This document shows positions 1 to 7,228 of a stretch of 7,228 bases of DNA, in pieces; position 1 is the stretch's first letter, and each line of letters opens with the position of its first letter. The stretch comes from an uncultured Bacteroidales bacterium (GTDB lineage Bacteria > Bacteroidota > Bacteroidia > Bacteroidales > P3): the NCBI GenBank assembly GCA_947177315.1, contig CAMWTX010000077.1:1-7228 (forward strand), in the 5' to 3' direction. The notes beneath the pieces are model-generated. The model ran no database searches, was not told the origin of the DNA, and worked only from the letters and a program-made list of their open reading frames with translations. The translations under genes were made by a program, and so were the position numbers.

Positions 1-29
1 AAATACGAAGGAACGCCCTCGCATGTAAC

Positions 30-1646
30 TTACCGGTTCTTTTTCCGGCCTTTCCCGGATGATTCCGGTTCAAAATCCTGACGGATCAGTCTTTCTGTCT
101 TTTCGGTGGCGTCTTTACCCAAGGATTCGCGGTAAACCGAACGGAGGCTTTCTTTCGGATCCAGTCCGGGACGTATCGTCACCGAATCGTTGAGCTGATG
201 CTTGACACTTTTTTCCTGTTTCCTGACTTGTTGCCTGGTCAAGGCATCTTCCGGAATCTCCGTGTTCCATCCTCCGCCCAAGGCTTTGTATAGATTTACC
301 AGCGTGATATATTCTTCGCAGACACTGCGGGTCAGACCCAACTGGGCGTTGAAATAGCGGCGTTGGGCATCCAATACATCCAGATAACTGATAACGCCGT
401 TGATGTATTGAATTTCGGAAAGTTCCGCGTATTTCTGCGCCGCTTTGTGAAGGTCGAGCAGCAAGGCCGAATTTTGGGTGGCGTTATTGTATATGACCAT
501 GGCGTCGTTTACCTCCTTGAATGCCGTCAATACCTTTTTTTCGTAAACAGCCTTTTGTTGCACGTATTCTTCGAGCGATGCCTTGTATTGGTTGTGCCGT
601 TTGCCGAATGCCAGCAAAGGCACCAGCATATTGCCCACAAAGTAAAGGTGGGGAGAGCGGAAGATGTGCGCCCATTCGATGTTTTCAAATCCGGGCTCGA
701 ATCCGATCCGGATGGAGGGGAAGCGGTTGGCAAAATAAAAACCGGATTTAGCCATAGCGACGTCCAGTTGGGCGCGGGCCTGCCGGATATCGGGACGGCG
801 TAAAAGCAAATCGGAAGGCAATCCTACCGGAACTTCATGCCACTGCATGCTTTCCAACGCCACCTCCGACCTCTCTATCCGGGAAGGAAACTCGCCGGCC
901 AAGAGCGAGATTTCGTTTTCTTTCAAGATAATGTTCTTCTCGATGTCGGGAATGAGGGTGGCTGCGTTGAGATATTCTACAATGGCTTGGTGATAAACGA
1001 TTTCTGAAGTTAGTCCGCCTTTAAAACGCAAATGGTTCTTTTCCATGTTTTCCCGGCGGATGGCTATGGTGCGTTTTACGATTTCCAATTGCCGGTCAAA
1101 GGAAATCAGTTCAAAATAAGCCGTGGCGATTTGGGCTATCAGGCTCATCTGCAAGGCGCGTTGGCCTTCGATGGAGGCCAGGTATTTGTCTCTTTCCTGG
1201 CGTGCCGTCCATGCCTGGGCGCCAAAAAGGTTGTATTCCCAGGAAATGGAACCTCGCAGGGCGGGTTCGGGATCGGGAACGACAGGCGATTGGTAATGAT
1301 GCGTCCTTTCGTAGTCGCCTCCCAGACGGAGGGAGAACGAGGGAAAATTCTCCGCCAGCGCCGCGCGGTTTCCATAACGCAATTGCTTGATTTTGGAAAT
1401 GGCGGCCTGCATGTCTTTGTTGTTGGCCAAAGTTTTACGGATAAGTTTTTGCAGCAGGGTGTCGGTATAGAGTTCCCACCACTGCAGGTCGGCCATGGCC
1501 AGGGAGTCAATCTCCTCCTTGTCCCGGAGTACGTTTTCCGGAAGTTTGATTTGAGGCGCCGGGCAATATTTTTTCATGGAGCATGCCGCAAACATTACCG
1601 CGCACAAAGGCACGAGAAGAAGTAAAGCACGGGTATGGCGTTTCAT
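30..1646 (-). CDS. Outer-membrane channel lipoprotein of a tripartite RND efflux pump (TolC/OprM/NodT family)
   Basis: This 538-residue protein is the outer-membrane exit duct of the pump encoded with it. The N-terminus is a lipoprotein signal: basic MKRHTR, a hydrophobic stretch, then FAAC with Cys22 as the likely acylated residue. Two outer-membrane efflux repeats follow, at about 50-250 and 275-455. The second opens with the family hallmark GLPSDLLLRRPDIRQAR (275-291), and the core ends with LYKALGGGW (452-460), where OprM-like proteins usually finish. A further 78 residues rich in Lys, Arg, Glu and Asp follow and are unusual. The frame is open upstream to 2081, but I chose the ATG at 1646: it gives a proper signal peptide and forms an ATGA overlap with the stop of the transporter gene, which suggests translational coupling. 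There is no obvious Shine-Dalgarno sequence. Family assignment is firm; substrate is unknown. Confidence 0.95.
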   Translation of the reverse strand: MKRHTRALLLLVPLCAVMFAACSMKKYCPAPQIKLPENVLRDKEEIDSLAMADLQWWELYTDTLLQKLIRKTLANNKDMQAAISKIKQLRYGNRAALAENFPSFSLRLGGDYERTHHYQSPVVPDPEPALRGSISWEYNLFGAQAWTARQERDKYLASIEGQRALQMSLIAQIATAYFELISFDRQLEIVKRTIAIRRENMEKNHLRFKGGLTSEIVYHQAIVEYLNAATLIPDIEKNIILKENEISLLAGEFPSRIERSEVALESMQWHEVPVGLPSDLLLRRPDIRQARAQLDVAMAKSGFYFANRFPSIRIGFEPGFENIEWAHIFRSPHLYFVGNMLVPLLAFGKRHNQYKASLEEYVQQKAVYEKKVLTAFKEVNDAMVIYNNATQNSALLLDLHKAAQKYAELSEIQYINGVISYLDVLDAQRRYFNAQLGLTRSVCEEYITLVNLYKALGGGWNTEIPEDALTRQQVRKQEKSVKHQLNDSVTIRPGLDPKESLRSVYRESLGKDATEKTERLIRQDFEPESSGKGRKKNR

Positions 1647-4600
1647 GATTGGCGACGGCTTAGTTTTTGTTTTATCTGATAAATCCGGACAAAGAAATAA
1701 GGCGCGAACAGGATGCCCACCAAAAGGGCGGCAATCATCCCGAAGAATACGCCGGTTCCCAGGTCTTGCCGGCTTTCCGAACCCGGGCCCGAGGCCAAAA
1801 CCAAAGGCACGAGCCCCAGAATGAAAGCGAGCGAGGTCATGACGATAGGCCGGAACCGGAGTTTGGCGGCGGTCAGGGCCGCCGATAGGGGATCGGAGCC
1901 TTTTTCCACTTCCACTTTGGCAAATTCCACAATCAGGATGGCATTTTTGGCCACCAGACCGATCAGCACCACCAGGCCGATTTGAAAGTAGATATTGTTT
2001 TCCATTCCGCAGAGCGTGATGCCGAAATAAGCCCCGAACACGCCGATGGGTAAAGACAGGAGCACGGCAACGGGAATCCACCAGCTTTCATAGAGTGCGG
2101 CCAAGAACAGAAAGACAAAAAGAAACACCAAGGCCAATACGATGCCGGTTTTTCCGCTGGCGTGTTTCTCCTGATAGGAAAGACCTTTCCATTCCACACC
2201 GATGCCATCGGGAAGATGTTTTTTTACCAAGTTCTGCAGAGTGTTCATTACCTGCCCGGTGCTGTACCCCTGCGCCGCTTCGGCTTGTATGGAAACGGAA
2301 GTGAACATGTTGAACCGGTTGATGGAACCGGGTCCCGAAGTATAATAGGAAGTTCCCAGGTTGGAGATGGGAATCATGGCGCCCGAAGCACTTTTTACAA
2401 AGAAAAGATTCAGGTTGTTGCGATGCATGCGGTATTGCGCCTCGGCCTGCATGTCCACCCGGTAGATGCGGTTGAAGAGGTTGAAGTCGTTGATGTAAGC
2501 CGAGCCGGTAAAGGTTTTGAGCGTGGAGAAGATATCGGATATGGGTACGCCCAGGAGTTTGGCATGATCCCGGTCCACATCGAAAAACAGTTGGGGAATG
2601 TTGTTTTGCATCGAAGAAGAGAGGCTCCCCACCTCCTTACACCGGGAAGCCAGCAGCATCAAGGTATCGACGGCCTGTTGCAACTGGTCGTAAGAGGTGT
2701 ATCCCCTGGCTTCCAATACCATTTCCACACCGCCGGAAGAACCCAATCCCGGAATGATGGGCGGGCTGCTCAGATATACCTTGCTTTCGGGATATTGGCT
2801 CAATGCATCCTGCACCTCTTTCATGGTACGGGTAATGGAGGAACCCTGCCTTTTTTTCCAAGGCTTGAGGATTACCGTGAGCTGGCTGTTCGACTGGCTG
2901 GTTCCGATTCGGGGGCTCGACCCGGTTACGTTCAACACATACTCCACATCGGGATGTTTCATGAGGAACGCCACCGCCCGGTCCGTTACCTTTCGGGTCC
3001 GTTCGATAGTGGCCCCCTCGGGCAGTTCGAGTTCCACCGTAAAATACCCTTGGTCTTCTTTCGACATAAAGCTGGTGGGAGCCAGGCGGTTCAGAATCCA
3101 AATGCCAACCAGCACCAAGAGAAACAGGCAGAAAAAACGCCGGGAATGGGCAAGGGTATAGGAAATGCCTTTTTGGTAACTGTTTGAGCCTTTGTCCAGC
3201 CATCGGTTGATTTTCCGGAACAGCCAAGGTTTGCGCCGGTTCGGGTCGGAGGGCTTCAAAAAGAGGGAACACAAGACGGGGCTGAGGGTCAAGGCCACGA
3301 TGGTGGAGATGATGACGGAAACCGAAATGGTGATGGTGAATTGCCGGTATAATTGTCCGGTGATGCCGCTTAGAAAACTCACGGGAACAAATACCGCGCA
3401 CAGAACCAACGACATGGCGATAAGCGCGCCGCAGAGCCCGTTCATCGCTTTTTTGGTGGCGGCATAAGCCGAAAGCCCTTCTTCGTGCATGATCCTGTCC
3501 ACGTTTTCCACGACCACGATGGCGTCGTCCACCACGATGCCGATGGCCAGAATCAGGCCGAGCAGGGTCATGGTGTTGAGCGAGAAACCGAACAGGAGCA
3601 TGATGCCGAACGTTCCGATCAGGGAGATGGGTACGGCAACGATAGGAATCAAGGTGGCGCGCCAATTCTGCAAGGAAAGGAAGACCACGAGGATAACCAG
3701 CACCAAGGCTTCGAAGAGTGTTCTGAATACATGGTGGATAGAATCGGAGATATAGACGGTGGTGTCGAAAGGAATGTCGTAGGAAATGCCTTCGGGAAAA
3801 CTCCGGCTGAGTTCCTCCATGGTTTTCCGTACCAATTTGGCCACTTCCATGGCGTTTGCGCTGGGCAAGGTGCTGATGTTGAGCACGGCGGCATTCCCTC
3901 CGTTGATTCCGCTTTCGGTAGTGTAAACGGAGGCTTCGAGCGAGATGCGCGCTACGTCCCTGAGGCGGATGATGCCTCCGTCGGATTGCGCCCGTACCAC
4001 GATTTCTTCAAATTCCTCCACGGTGGAAAGCCGTCCTTGGGCGATGATGGGAATGGAAACATCGATATTCTCCACAGGAGCCTGCCCCAACATACCGGCC
4101 GCCGATTCCCGGTTCTGATCCCGGATGGCTTCCTGTATATCTTTTGCGGTAAGTCCGAAATTGGCCAGTTTGTCGGGCTGTACCCAAATCTTCATGGCGT
4201 AGTAACGGCTTCCCACATTAGACACCCTGCCCACGCCCGGCACACGGCGGAGCATGTCCAACACGTTGAGGGTCGCGAAATTACTCAGGTATATCTCGTC
4301 GAATTTAGGATCGTTCGAAAGGAGCGTTACGGTCATCAGTTTGCCGGAGGCCTCTTTTTCGACAGAAAGACCGTTTGTCACCACTTCGGCCGGCAATCTG
4401 GATTCGGCCAGTTTGATCCGGTTCTGGATTTCAACGGCGGCCAAATCGGGGTCTGTATTGATGTCGAAAGTGATTACGGCATTGAAACTGCCCGAATTGC
4501 TGCTGGTCGATTCCATGTAGAGCATGCCGGGCGTTCCGTTCAGCTGCTGTTCGATGGCGGAGGCCACGGCTTGCGTAACGGTTTGGGCATCGGCACCCGG

Positions 4601-4750
4601 ATAGGAAGCCGACACACGGATGGTAGGCGGAACAATCTTGGGATATTGTTCGATGGGAAGCAAGCAGAGCCCGATAGTCCCGACAATCACGATGAGAATG
4701 GAGATAACCATCGAGAAAACAGGCCGGTCTATGAAAAAGTCTGCCTTCAT
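1643..4750 (-). CDS. Inner-membrane RND multidrug-type efflux transporter, HAE1 family (AcrB-like)
   Basis: This is the proton-driven pump subunit: 1035 residues, close to the usual 1030-1050 for HAE1 transporters. The layout is canonical: a first membrane helix at about 10-31, a periplasmic loop to about 338, a block of helices at 340-500, a helix at about 538-556, a second periplasmic loop to about 866, and the final helices at 867-1024. The proton-relay residues are intact: Asp408 and Asp409 in GIVVDDAIVVVEN (AcrB D407/D408), Lys935 in GLVAKNAILIVEF (K940), and Arg965 and Thr972 in LRFRPIVMTS (R971/T978). The start MKADFFIDRPVFS is typical of the family and lies 3 nt after the adaptor stop. 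Lipophilic drugs, bile salts or detergents are common substrates of the family, but none can be inferred here because the AcrB pocket phenylalanines are not conserved. A metal-exporting HME function is less likely given the HAE1-like overall sequence. Confidence 0.97.
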   Translation of the reverse strand: MKADFFIDRPVFSMVISILIVIVGTIGLCLLPIEQYPKIVPPTIRVSASYPGADAQTVTQAVASAIEQQLNGTPGMLYMESTSSNSGSFNAVITFDINTDPDLAAVEIQNRIKLAESRLPAEVVTNGLSVEKEASGKLMTVTLLSNDPKFDEIYLSNFATLNVLDMLRRVPGVGRVSNVGSRYYAMKIWVQPDKLANFGLTAKDIQEAIRDQNRESAAGMLGQAPVENIDVSIPIIAQGRLSTVEEFEEIVVRAQSDGGIIRLRDVARISLEASVYTTESGINGGNAAVLNISTLPSANAMEVAKLVRKTMEELSRSFPEGISYDIPFDTTVYISDSIHHVFRTLFEALVLVILVVFLSLQNWRATLIPIVAVPISLIGTFGIMLLFGFSLNTMTLLGLILAIGIVVDDAIVVVENVDRIMHEEGLSAYAATKKAMNGLCGALIAMSLVLCAVFVPVSFLSGITGQLYRQFTITISVSVIISTIVALTLSPVLCSLFLKPSDPNRRKPWLFRKINRWLDKGSNSYQKGISYTLAHSRRFFCLFLLVLVGIWILNRLAPTSFMSKEDQGYFTVELELPEGATIERTRKVTDRAVAFLMKHPDVEYVLNVTGSSPRIGTSQSNSQLTVILKPWKKRQGSSITRTMKEVQDALSQYPESKVYLSSPPIIPGLGSSGGVEMVLEARGYTSYDQLQQAVDTLMLLASRCKEVGSLSSSMQNNIPQLFFDVDRDHAKLLGVPISDIFSTLKTFTGSAYINDFNLFNRIYRVDMQAEAQYRMHRNNLNLFFVKSASGAMIPISNLGTSYYTSGPGSINRFNMFTSVSIQAEAAQGYSTGQVMNTLQNLVKKHLPDGIGVEWKGLSYQEKHASGKTGIVLALVFLFVFLFLAALYESWWIPVAVLLSLPIGVFGAYFGITLCGMENNIYFQIGLVVLIGLVAKNAILIVEFAKVEVEKGSDPLSAALTAAKLRFRPIVMTSLAFILGLVPLVLASGPGSESRQDLGTGVFFGMIAALLVGILFAPYFFVRIYQIKQKLSRRQS

Positions 4751-4753
4751 GGG

Positions 4754-6016
4754 TCAGGAATTTTTTTCGTTGGAAAAATCGTCTTCCGCCTGTACGATTT
4801 TTACTTTGGTGCCGTGTATCAGTTTGTGATATCCTTCCACAACGATATTTTCGGAAGGGGCGATGCCGCGTTCCACGATAACGGAGTTGTCTATTTCGGG
4901 GCCTAATTCGATAAAGCGTTTTTCACAAACGCTGTCGGGTCTGACCACGAAGATATAAGCGCTTCCCTTGTCGATAATCAATGCTTTCCGCGGTACCACC
5001 ATGGCCTTTTCACGCACGTCCAGCAGAAGTTTTACCCGTGTGGTCTGTCCGGGCAGCAGGATATGGTTCGGGTTGGCGATGGTGGCCCGGACGGTAAAGG
5101 TTCCTGTTTGGGGATTTACTTTGGGGTCGGCAAAATCCACCAGGCCGGAGTAAGGGTAAACGGTATTGTCGGGCAGGGTAATCGTGATGTAGGGATTCCA
5201 TTTCCGTTCCACGACCTGTTGGCCGATATTCACGTTCCTTTGCTTGCTTTTGAGGTAATCCAGCCCCGTCATGCTGAAATCGACCAAAATGGTGTCGCTT
5301 TTTACCACAGTGGCCAGCAGCGATCTTCCGCCGGGCCCGACCCAGGTGCCTATATCGACTTTCCTTTCGCTGATATAGCCGGAGATAGGGGAGCGTACAG
5401 AGGTGTAACCCAAGGCCATTTCCGCCTGGATAAGGTCGGCCTTGCTCATTTCCACCTCCGATTTCGTGCTCTCGAAAGTGGCGATGGCGTTATCCAAATC
5501 CAATTGGCTGGCGGCATTTTGTTCATAGAGCGGCCGGATACGGTTCAAATCGCGTTCCGCCTTTTGTTCCAAGGCCTTGTTCTTGTTCAGGGAGGCTTTG
5601 GCCTTTTCCACGCGGGCCCGGTACAGGTTGGGGTCGATGACAAACAGCAGCTGGTTCTTTTGAATGTAAGAGCCCTCGTCGAACATCATCGTTTCCAGAT
5701 AGCCTTCCACACGGGCCCGGATTTCCACGAATTGCTGGGCCCGTATGCGGCCCACGTATTCTCCGTAAATCTCCACGTCCTTGATTGCGATGGGCTCCAC
5801 CGACACGGTAGGCAGGGGCGCCGGTTCAGGTTTGCTGCGGAAGATGAAATAAAGGCCGACGCAGATTCCGGCGAGAATGACAAGCGCGATAATCCATTGC
5901 CGGAACGTTATTTTTTTGATTAGGCGCCATGCCTTGCCCGGTAGGTTTTTGTACTTTTCGACTTTTTTCAGCAGTTGTCTGCCTCTTTCGATTATCTTTT
6001 CGGTGTTTGGAAACAT
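4754..6016 (-). CDS. Periplasmic adaptor (membrane fusion protein) of the RND efflux pump, AcrA/MexA family
   Basis: This 420-residue protein links the inner-membrane transporter to the outer-membrane channel. Domains in order: a basic cytoplasmic segment (1-40), a membrane helix (about 41-58), the first half of the lipoyl domain (about 97-129, with ARVEGYLETMMFDEG), an alpha-helical hairpin (about 132-203), the second lipoyl half (about 204-235, with RSPISGYI), a beta-barrel (about 240-335, with DPKVNPQTGTF) and a membrane-proximal domain (about 338-410). Arg159, Leu163 and Ser170 have the spacing of the AcrA hairpin-tip RLS motif that contacts the TolC channel, so docking looks preserved. 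It is the first gene of the pump set. No other Met comes before the membrane helix, which supports the ATG at 6016. The stop is followed by CCC and then the transporter ATG. Many relatives are lipoproteins; here Cys52 sits in LAGIC, which is not a valid lipobox. Confidence 0.96.
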   Translation of the reverse strand: MFPNTEKIIERGRQLLKKVEKYKNLPGKAWRLIKKITFRQWIIALVILAGICVGLYFIFRSKPEPAPLPTVSVEPIAIKDVEIYGEYVGRIRAQQFVEIRARVEGYLETMMFDEGSYIQKNQLLFVIDPNLYRARVEKAKASLNKNKALEQKAERDLNRIRPLYEQNAASQLDLDNAIATFESTKSEVEMSKADLIQAEMALGYTSVRSPISGYISERKVDIGTWVGPGGRSLLATVVKSDTILVDFSMTGLDYLKSKQRNVNIGQQVVERKWNPYITITLPDNTVYPYSGLVDFADPKVNPQTGTFTVRATIANPNHILLPGQTTRVKLLLDVREKAMVVPRKALIIDKGSAYIFVVRPDSVCEKRFIELGPEIDNSVIVERGIAPSENIVVEGYHKLIHGTKVKIVQAEDDFSNEKNS

Positions 6017-6020
6017 GTTC

Positions 6021-6028
6021 CAAAGATA
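6021..6028 (-). promoter_or_regulatory. Possible Bacteroidota -7 promoter box (TATCTTTG) before the efflux operon
   Basis: On the minus strand TATCTTTG fits the Bacteroides -7 consensus TAnnTTTG exactly and ends 4 nt before the adaptor ATG. I see no good TTTG/TTG -33 element about 19-21 bp further upstream; TTGG lies only 9 bp away. If it is used, transcription would start at or next to the start codon, giving a nearly leaderless mRNA. Its place in the only sizeable gap before the pump genes favours a role, but an 8-base pattern with two free positions can occur by chance. Confidence 0.4.
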
Positions 6029-6040
6029 GCAAAATTTCCA

Positions 6041-6061
6041 AGGCTTGCCGGATTAAAGCCT
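6041..6061 (-). terminator. Weak stem-loop across the stop codon of the barrel gene, possible terminator
   Basis: On the minus strand AGGCTT and AAGCCT form a 6-bp stem, extendable by one G-U pair, around the 9-nt loop TAATCCGGC. The left arm is the last two codons of the barrel gene and the TAA stop opens the loop. TTGGAAATTTT follows, only partly T-rich. It could act as a weak terminator separating the barrel gene from the pump operon, but the stem is short and the T-tract poor, so read-through is plausible. Confidence 0.25.
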
Positions 6062-7228
6062 CAGGTGTATCTGTGCCTTGATTTCCGGTTTGAGGAAGCC
6101 TTTTACCGTGTTGTCGCCGCTGCCGATGGATTGCACCCCGTCCATCAGCGTGTGGGCGTATTTGAGTTCGGCGGTGAACCGCCCGAAGGTTTTGCCGATT
6201 AGGATAAAAAAGCGCATTCCCTTTCCGTAAAGGGCCGGCGAGGAGGCGGCGTAGCGCAGGTCGTGCTCGTAGGCGTAGATACGGCTGTCGTAGCTTTCGG
6301 TCTGGAAGAGCGCCAGGCGCAGCCGAACCCTCAGGCCGCCCCGGGGGGCGTTGTAGCCGGCATCCTGCAGGAGCAGTATCCCCTTGCTGAAATCGCGCAG
6401 TTCCAGTCGGCTTTCCGTAAAGAAGCCGTTGGGCGCCCGATAAGCCGCGTTCAGCCGTAAGGAATGGCCGTGGCGGGTCTTGGTGCGGTCAAGACGGAAA
6501 CGCAGGTAGGCGGTGAACCGGCGCGGCTCATAGTAGAGCGAACCCGTAAAGACCTCGGAATGAACCGGCATCCCGGCCTCTTTCTTCTCGATGCTCTCCG
6601 AACCCGAAAACTCAAGGCGGAAATCCGCCGGCAGCAGTACCTTGCCCTGCCAGGAGAACAGGTGCTTTTCCGTGCCAGAAACGGTAGGGCGCGGCAAGCG
6701 TTTGTTGCCCACGGCGGCGTAAGCGGCATAATAGCCCGCGCTCTGCCAAGTGTAGCGGACGTCAAAGGCAAAGGCCTCCGCCGGTTTATATTGGATGCCT
6801 TGCCGCAGGGCGGCTTGTGCCGTGTGCGAAAGGGCGGCTTCCCCGTAAAGATGGAAGCGGCGCAGGAGATATTGGTAATACACCGAAAAATTGCCGCCCA
6901 AGGCTGGTTTTACCTGCGAATACAGGCCGTTTTCCGCACGGTGTTCGGGTGTATAGACGCCGCCCAACTGGTAGCCGGAAGCTAGGAATCCCACGCGTGC
7001 GGAAGCGATGTCTTTCTCCACCGCCAGACCGAACACCTGCCGGCTCACGGCATTTTTGTTCTCTATCTCGTTGGGCGTGCGGTGATACCCCGTTTCGGGA
7101 AACGACTTGATGCAATCCCAGAAATCGGTTGCCTCCGCCGGTGCATCGGCTTGCAGGCCGGCATCGTGTCGGTCGAAAGAGTAGAACAGGCTTGCCTGCC
7201 AAGAGGACGGCAGCGTGCATTGCACGCC
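6053..7228 (-). CDS. C-terminal part of a Bacteroidota helix-hairpin-helix family outer-membrane beta-barrel protein (5' end outside the window)
   Basis: The frame is open to the window edge, so this is the last 391 residues of a longer protein. The GTG at 7225 lies in what reads as an internal strand (QASLFYSF) and is unlikely to be the start. The sequence is a run of alternating polar and aromatic or aliphatic strands with short turns, as in an outer-membrane barrel, and ends in an amphipathic strand (KAQIHLRL). From memory, two stretches match a Bacteroidota family usually labelled helix-hairpin-helix (ComEA-like) domain protein: TGYHRTPNEIENKN (47-60) and ALFQTESYDSRIYAYEHDL (306-324), plus a late IGSG. 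In that family the DNA-binding-like helix-hairpin-helix part is N-terminal and would lie beyond the edge, so it is not seen. The role is unknown; the ComEA label does not show DNA uptake. GC is higher than in the pump genes. Confidence 0.75.
   Translation of the reverse strand, partial: GVQCTLPSSWQASLFYSFDRHDAGLQADAPAEATDFWDCIKSFPETGYHRTPNEIENKNAVSRQVFGLAVEKDIASARVGFLASGYQLGGVYTPEHRAENGLYSQVKPALGGNFSVYYQYLLRRFHLYGEAALSHTAQAALRQGIQYKPAEAFAFDVRYTWQSAGYYAAYAAVGNKRLPRPTVSGTEKHLFSWQGKVLLPADFRLEFSGSESIEKKEAGMPVHSEVFTGSLYYEPRRFTAYLRFRLDRTKTRHGHSLRLNAAYRAPNGFFTESRLELRDFSKGILLLQDAGYNAPRGGLRVRLRLALFQTESYDSRIYAYEHDLRYAASSPALYGKGMRFFILIGKTFGRFTAELKYAHTLMDGVQSIGSGDNTVKGFLKPEIKAQIHLRL

Noticed and set aside
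1..24. Possible start of a fourth gene: ATG at 24 on the minus strand, 5 nt after the channel stop, open for 8 codons to the edge (MRGRSFVF)
   Set aside because: Eight codons are too few to support a gene; an open stretch this short is expected by chance. Sequence beyond the left edge would decide it.
1647..2081. 145-codon N-terminal extension of the outer-membrane channel frame into the transporter gene
   Set aside because: The extension reads as Arg/Gly/Pro-rich sequence without a signal peptide and overlaps conserved transporter coding sequence in another frame. The ATG at 1646 starts a textbook lipoprotein signal.
2162..3187. Plus-strand open frame of 341 codons, again opposite the transporter
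   Set aside because: No recognisable motif or membrane pattern, and fully antisense to conserved transporter sequence; a composition artefact.
3485..4906. Long open frame on the plus strand (473 codons) opposite the transporter gene
   Set aside because: Its product is a low-complexity run rich in His, Asp, Gly and Gln with no domain, as expected from the reverse complement of a GC-biased gene. The opposite strand encodes a clear transporter with all key residues.
5063..5923. Plus-strand open frame of 286 codons opposite the adaptor
   Set aside because: No domain signature, and the antisense strand carries the intact adaptor lipoyl, hairpin and barrel domains.
6337..6350. GC-rich near-palindrome CGCCCCGGGGGGCG
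   Set aside because: It lies inside the barrel gene in a stretch coding for APRGGLR; Gly, Pro and Arg codons explain it, and no T-tract follows on either strand.

Overview
The window looks like a chromosomal segment from a member of the Bacteroidota, probably order Bacteroidales with a fairly high GC content. Three things point there. The protein at the right-hand end has the barrel signature of a Bacteroidota-specific outer-membrane family. None of the visible starts has a clear Shine-Dalgarno sequence. A TAnnTTTG-type -7 promoter box lies just before the first pump gene. GC is roughly 50-55% in the pump genes and higher in the right-hand gene, judged from a few hand-counted lines, so a genus such as Alistipes or Barnesiella is possible, but I cannot name one.

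All genes run on the minus strand, so the window reads from right to left. From 7228 to 6053 is the C-terminal half of an outer-membrane beta-barrel protein of the helix-hairpin-helix (ComEA-like) family; its 5' end lies outside the window. A 36-bp gap follows. It contains part of a weak hairpin that begins in the last two codons of that gene, and a TATCTTTG -7-like box 4 nt before the next ATG. Then come three tightly packed genes of a tripartite RND efflux pump: the periplasmic adaptor (6016-4754), the inner-membrane HAE1-type RND transporter (4750-1643, after a 3-nt gap) and the TolC/OprM-like outer-membrane channel lipoprotein (1646-30, with a 4-nt ATGA overlap). The final 29 bases hold no recognisable terminator.

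The three products should form one envelope-spanning machine. The transporter uses the proton gradient to capture substrate from the periplasm or the outer leaflet of the inner membrane. The adaptor bridges it to the outer-membrane channel, which releases substrate outside the cell. The proton-relay residues, the adaptor hairpin-tip RLS motif and the channel RRPDI motif are all present, so the pump looks functional. Its substrates cannot be read from the sequence. No regulator, RNA gene, CRISPR array, insertion sequence or recombination site is visible. The region is largely conventional. The points of most interest are the loss of the AcrB-type pocket phenylalanines, a 78-residue charged tail on the outer-membrane channel, and an adaptor with a long cytoplasmic N-terminus and a membrane anchor instead of a lipoprotein signal.
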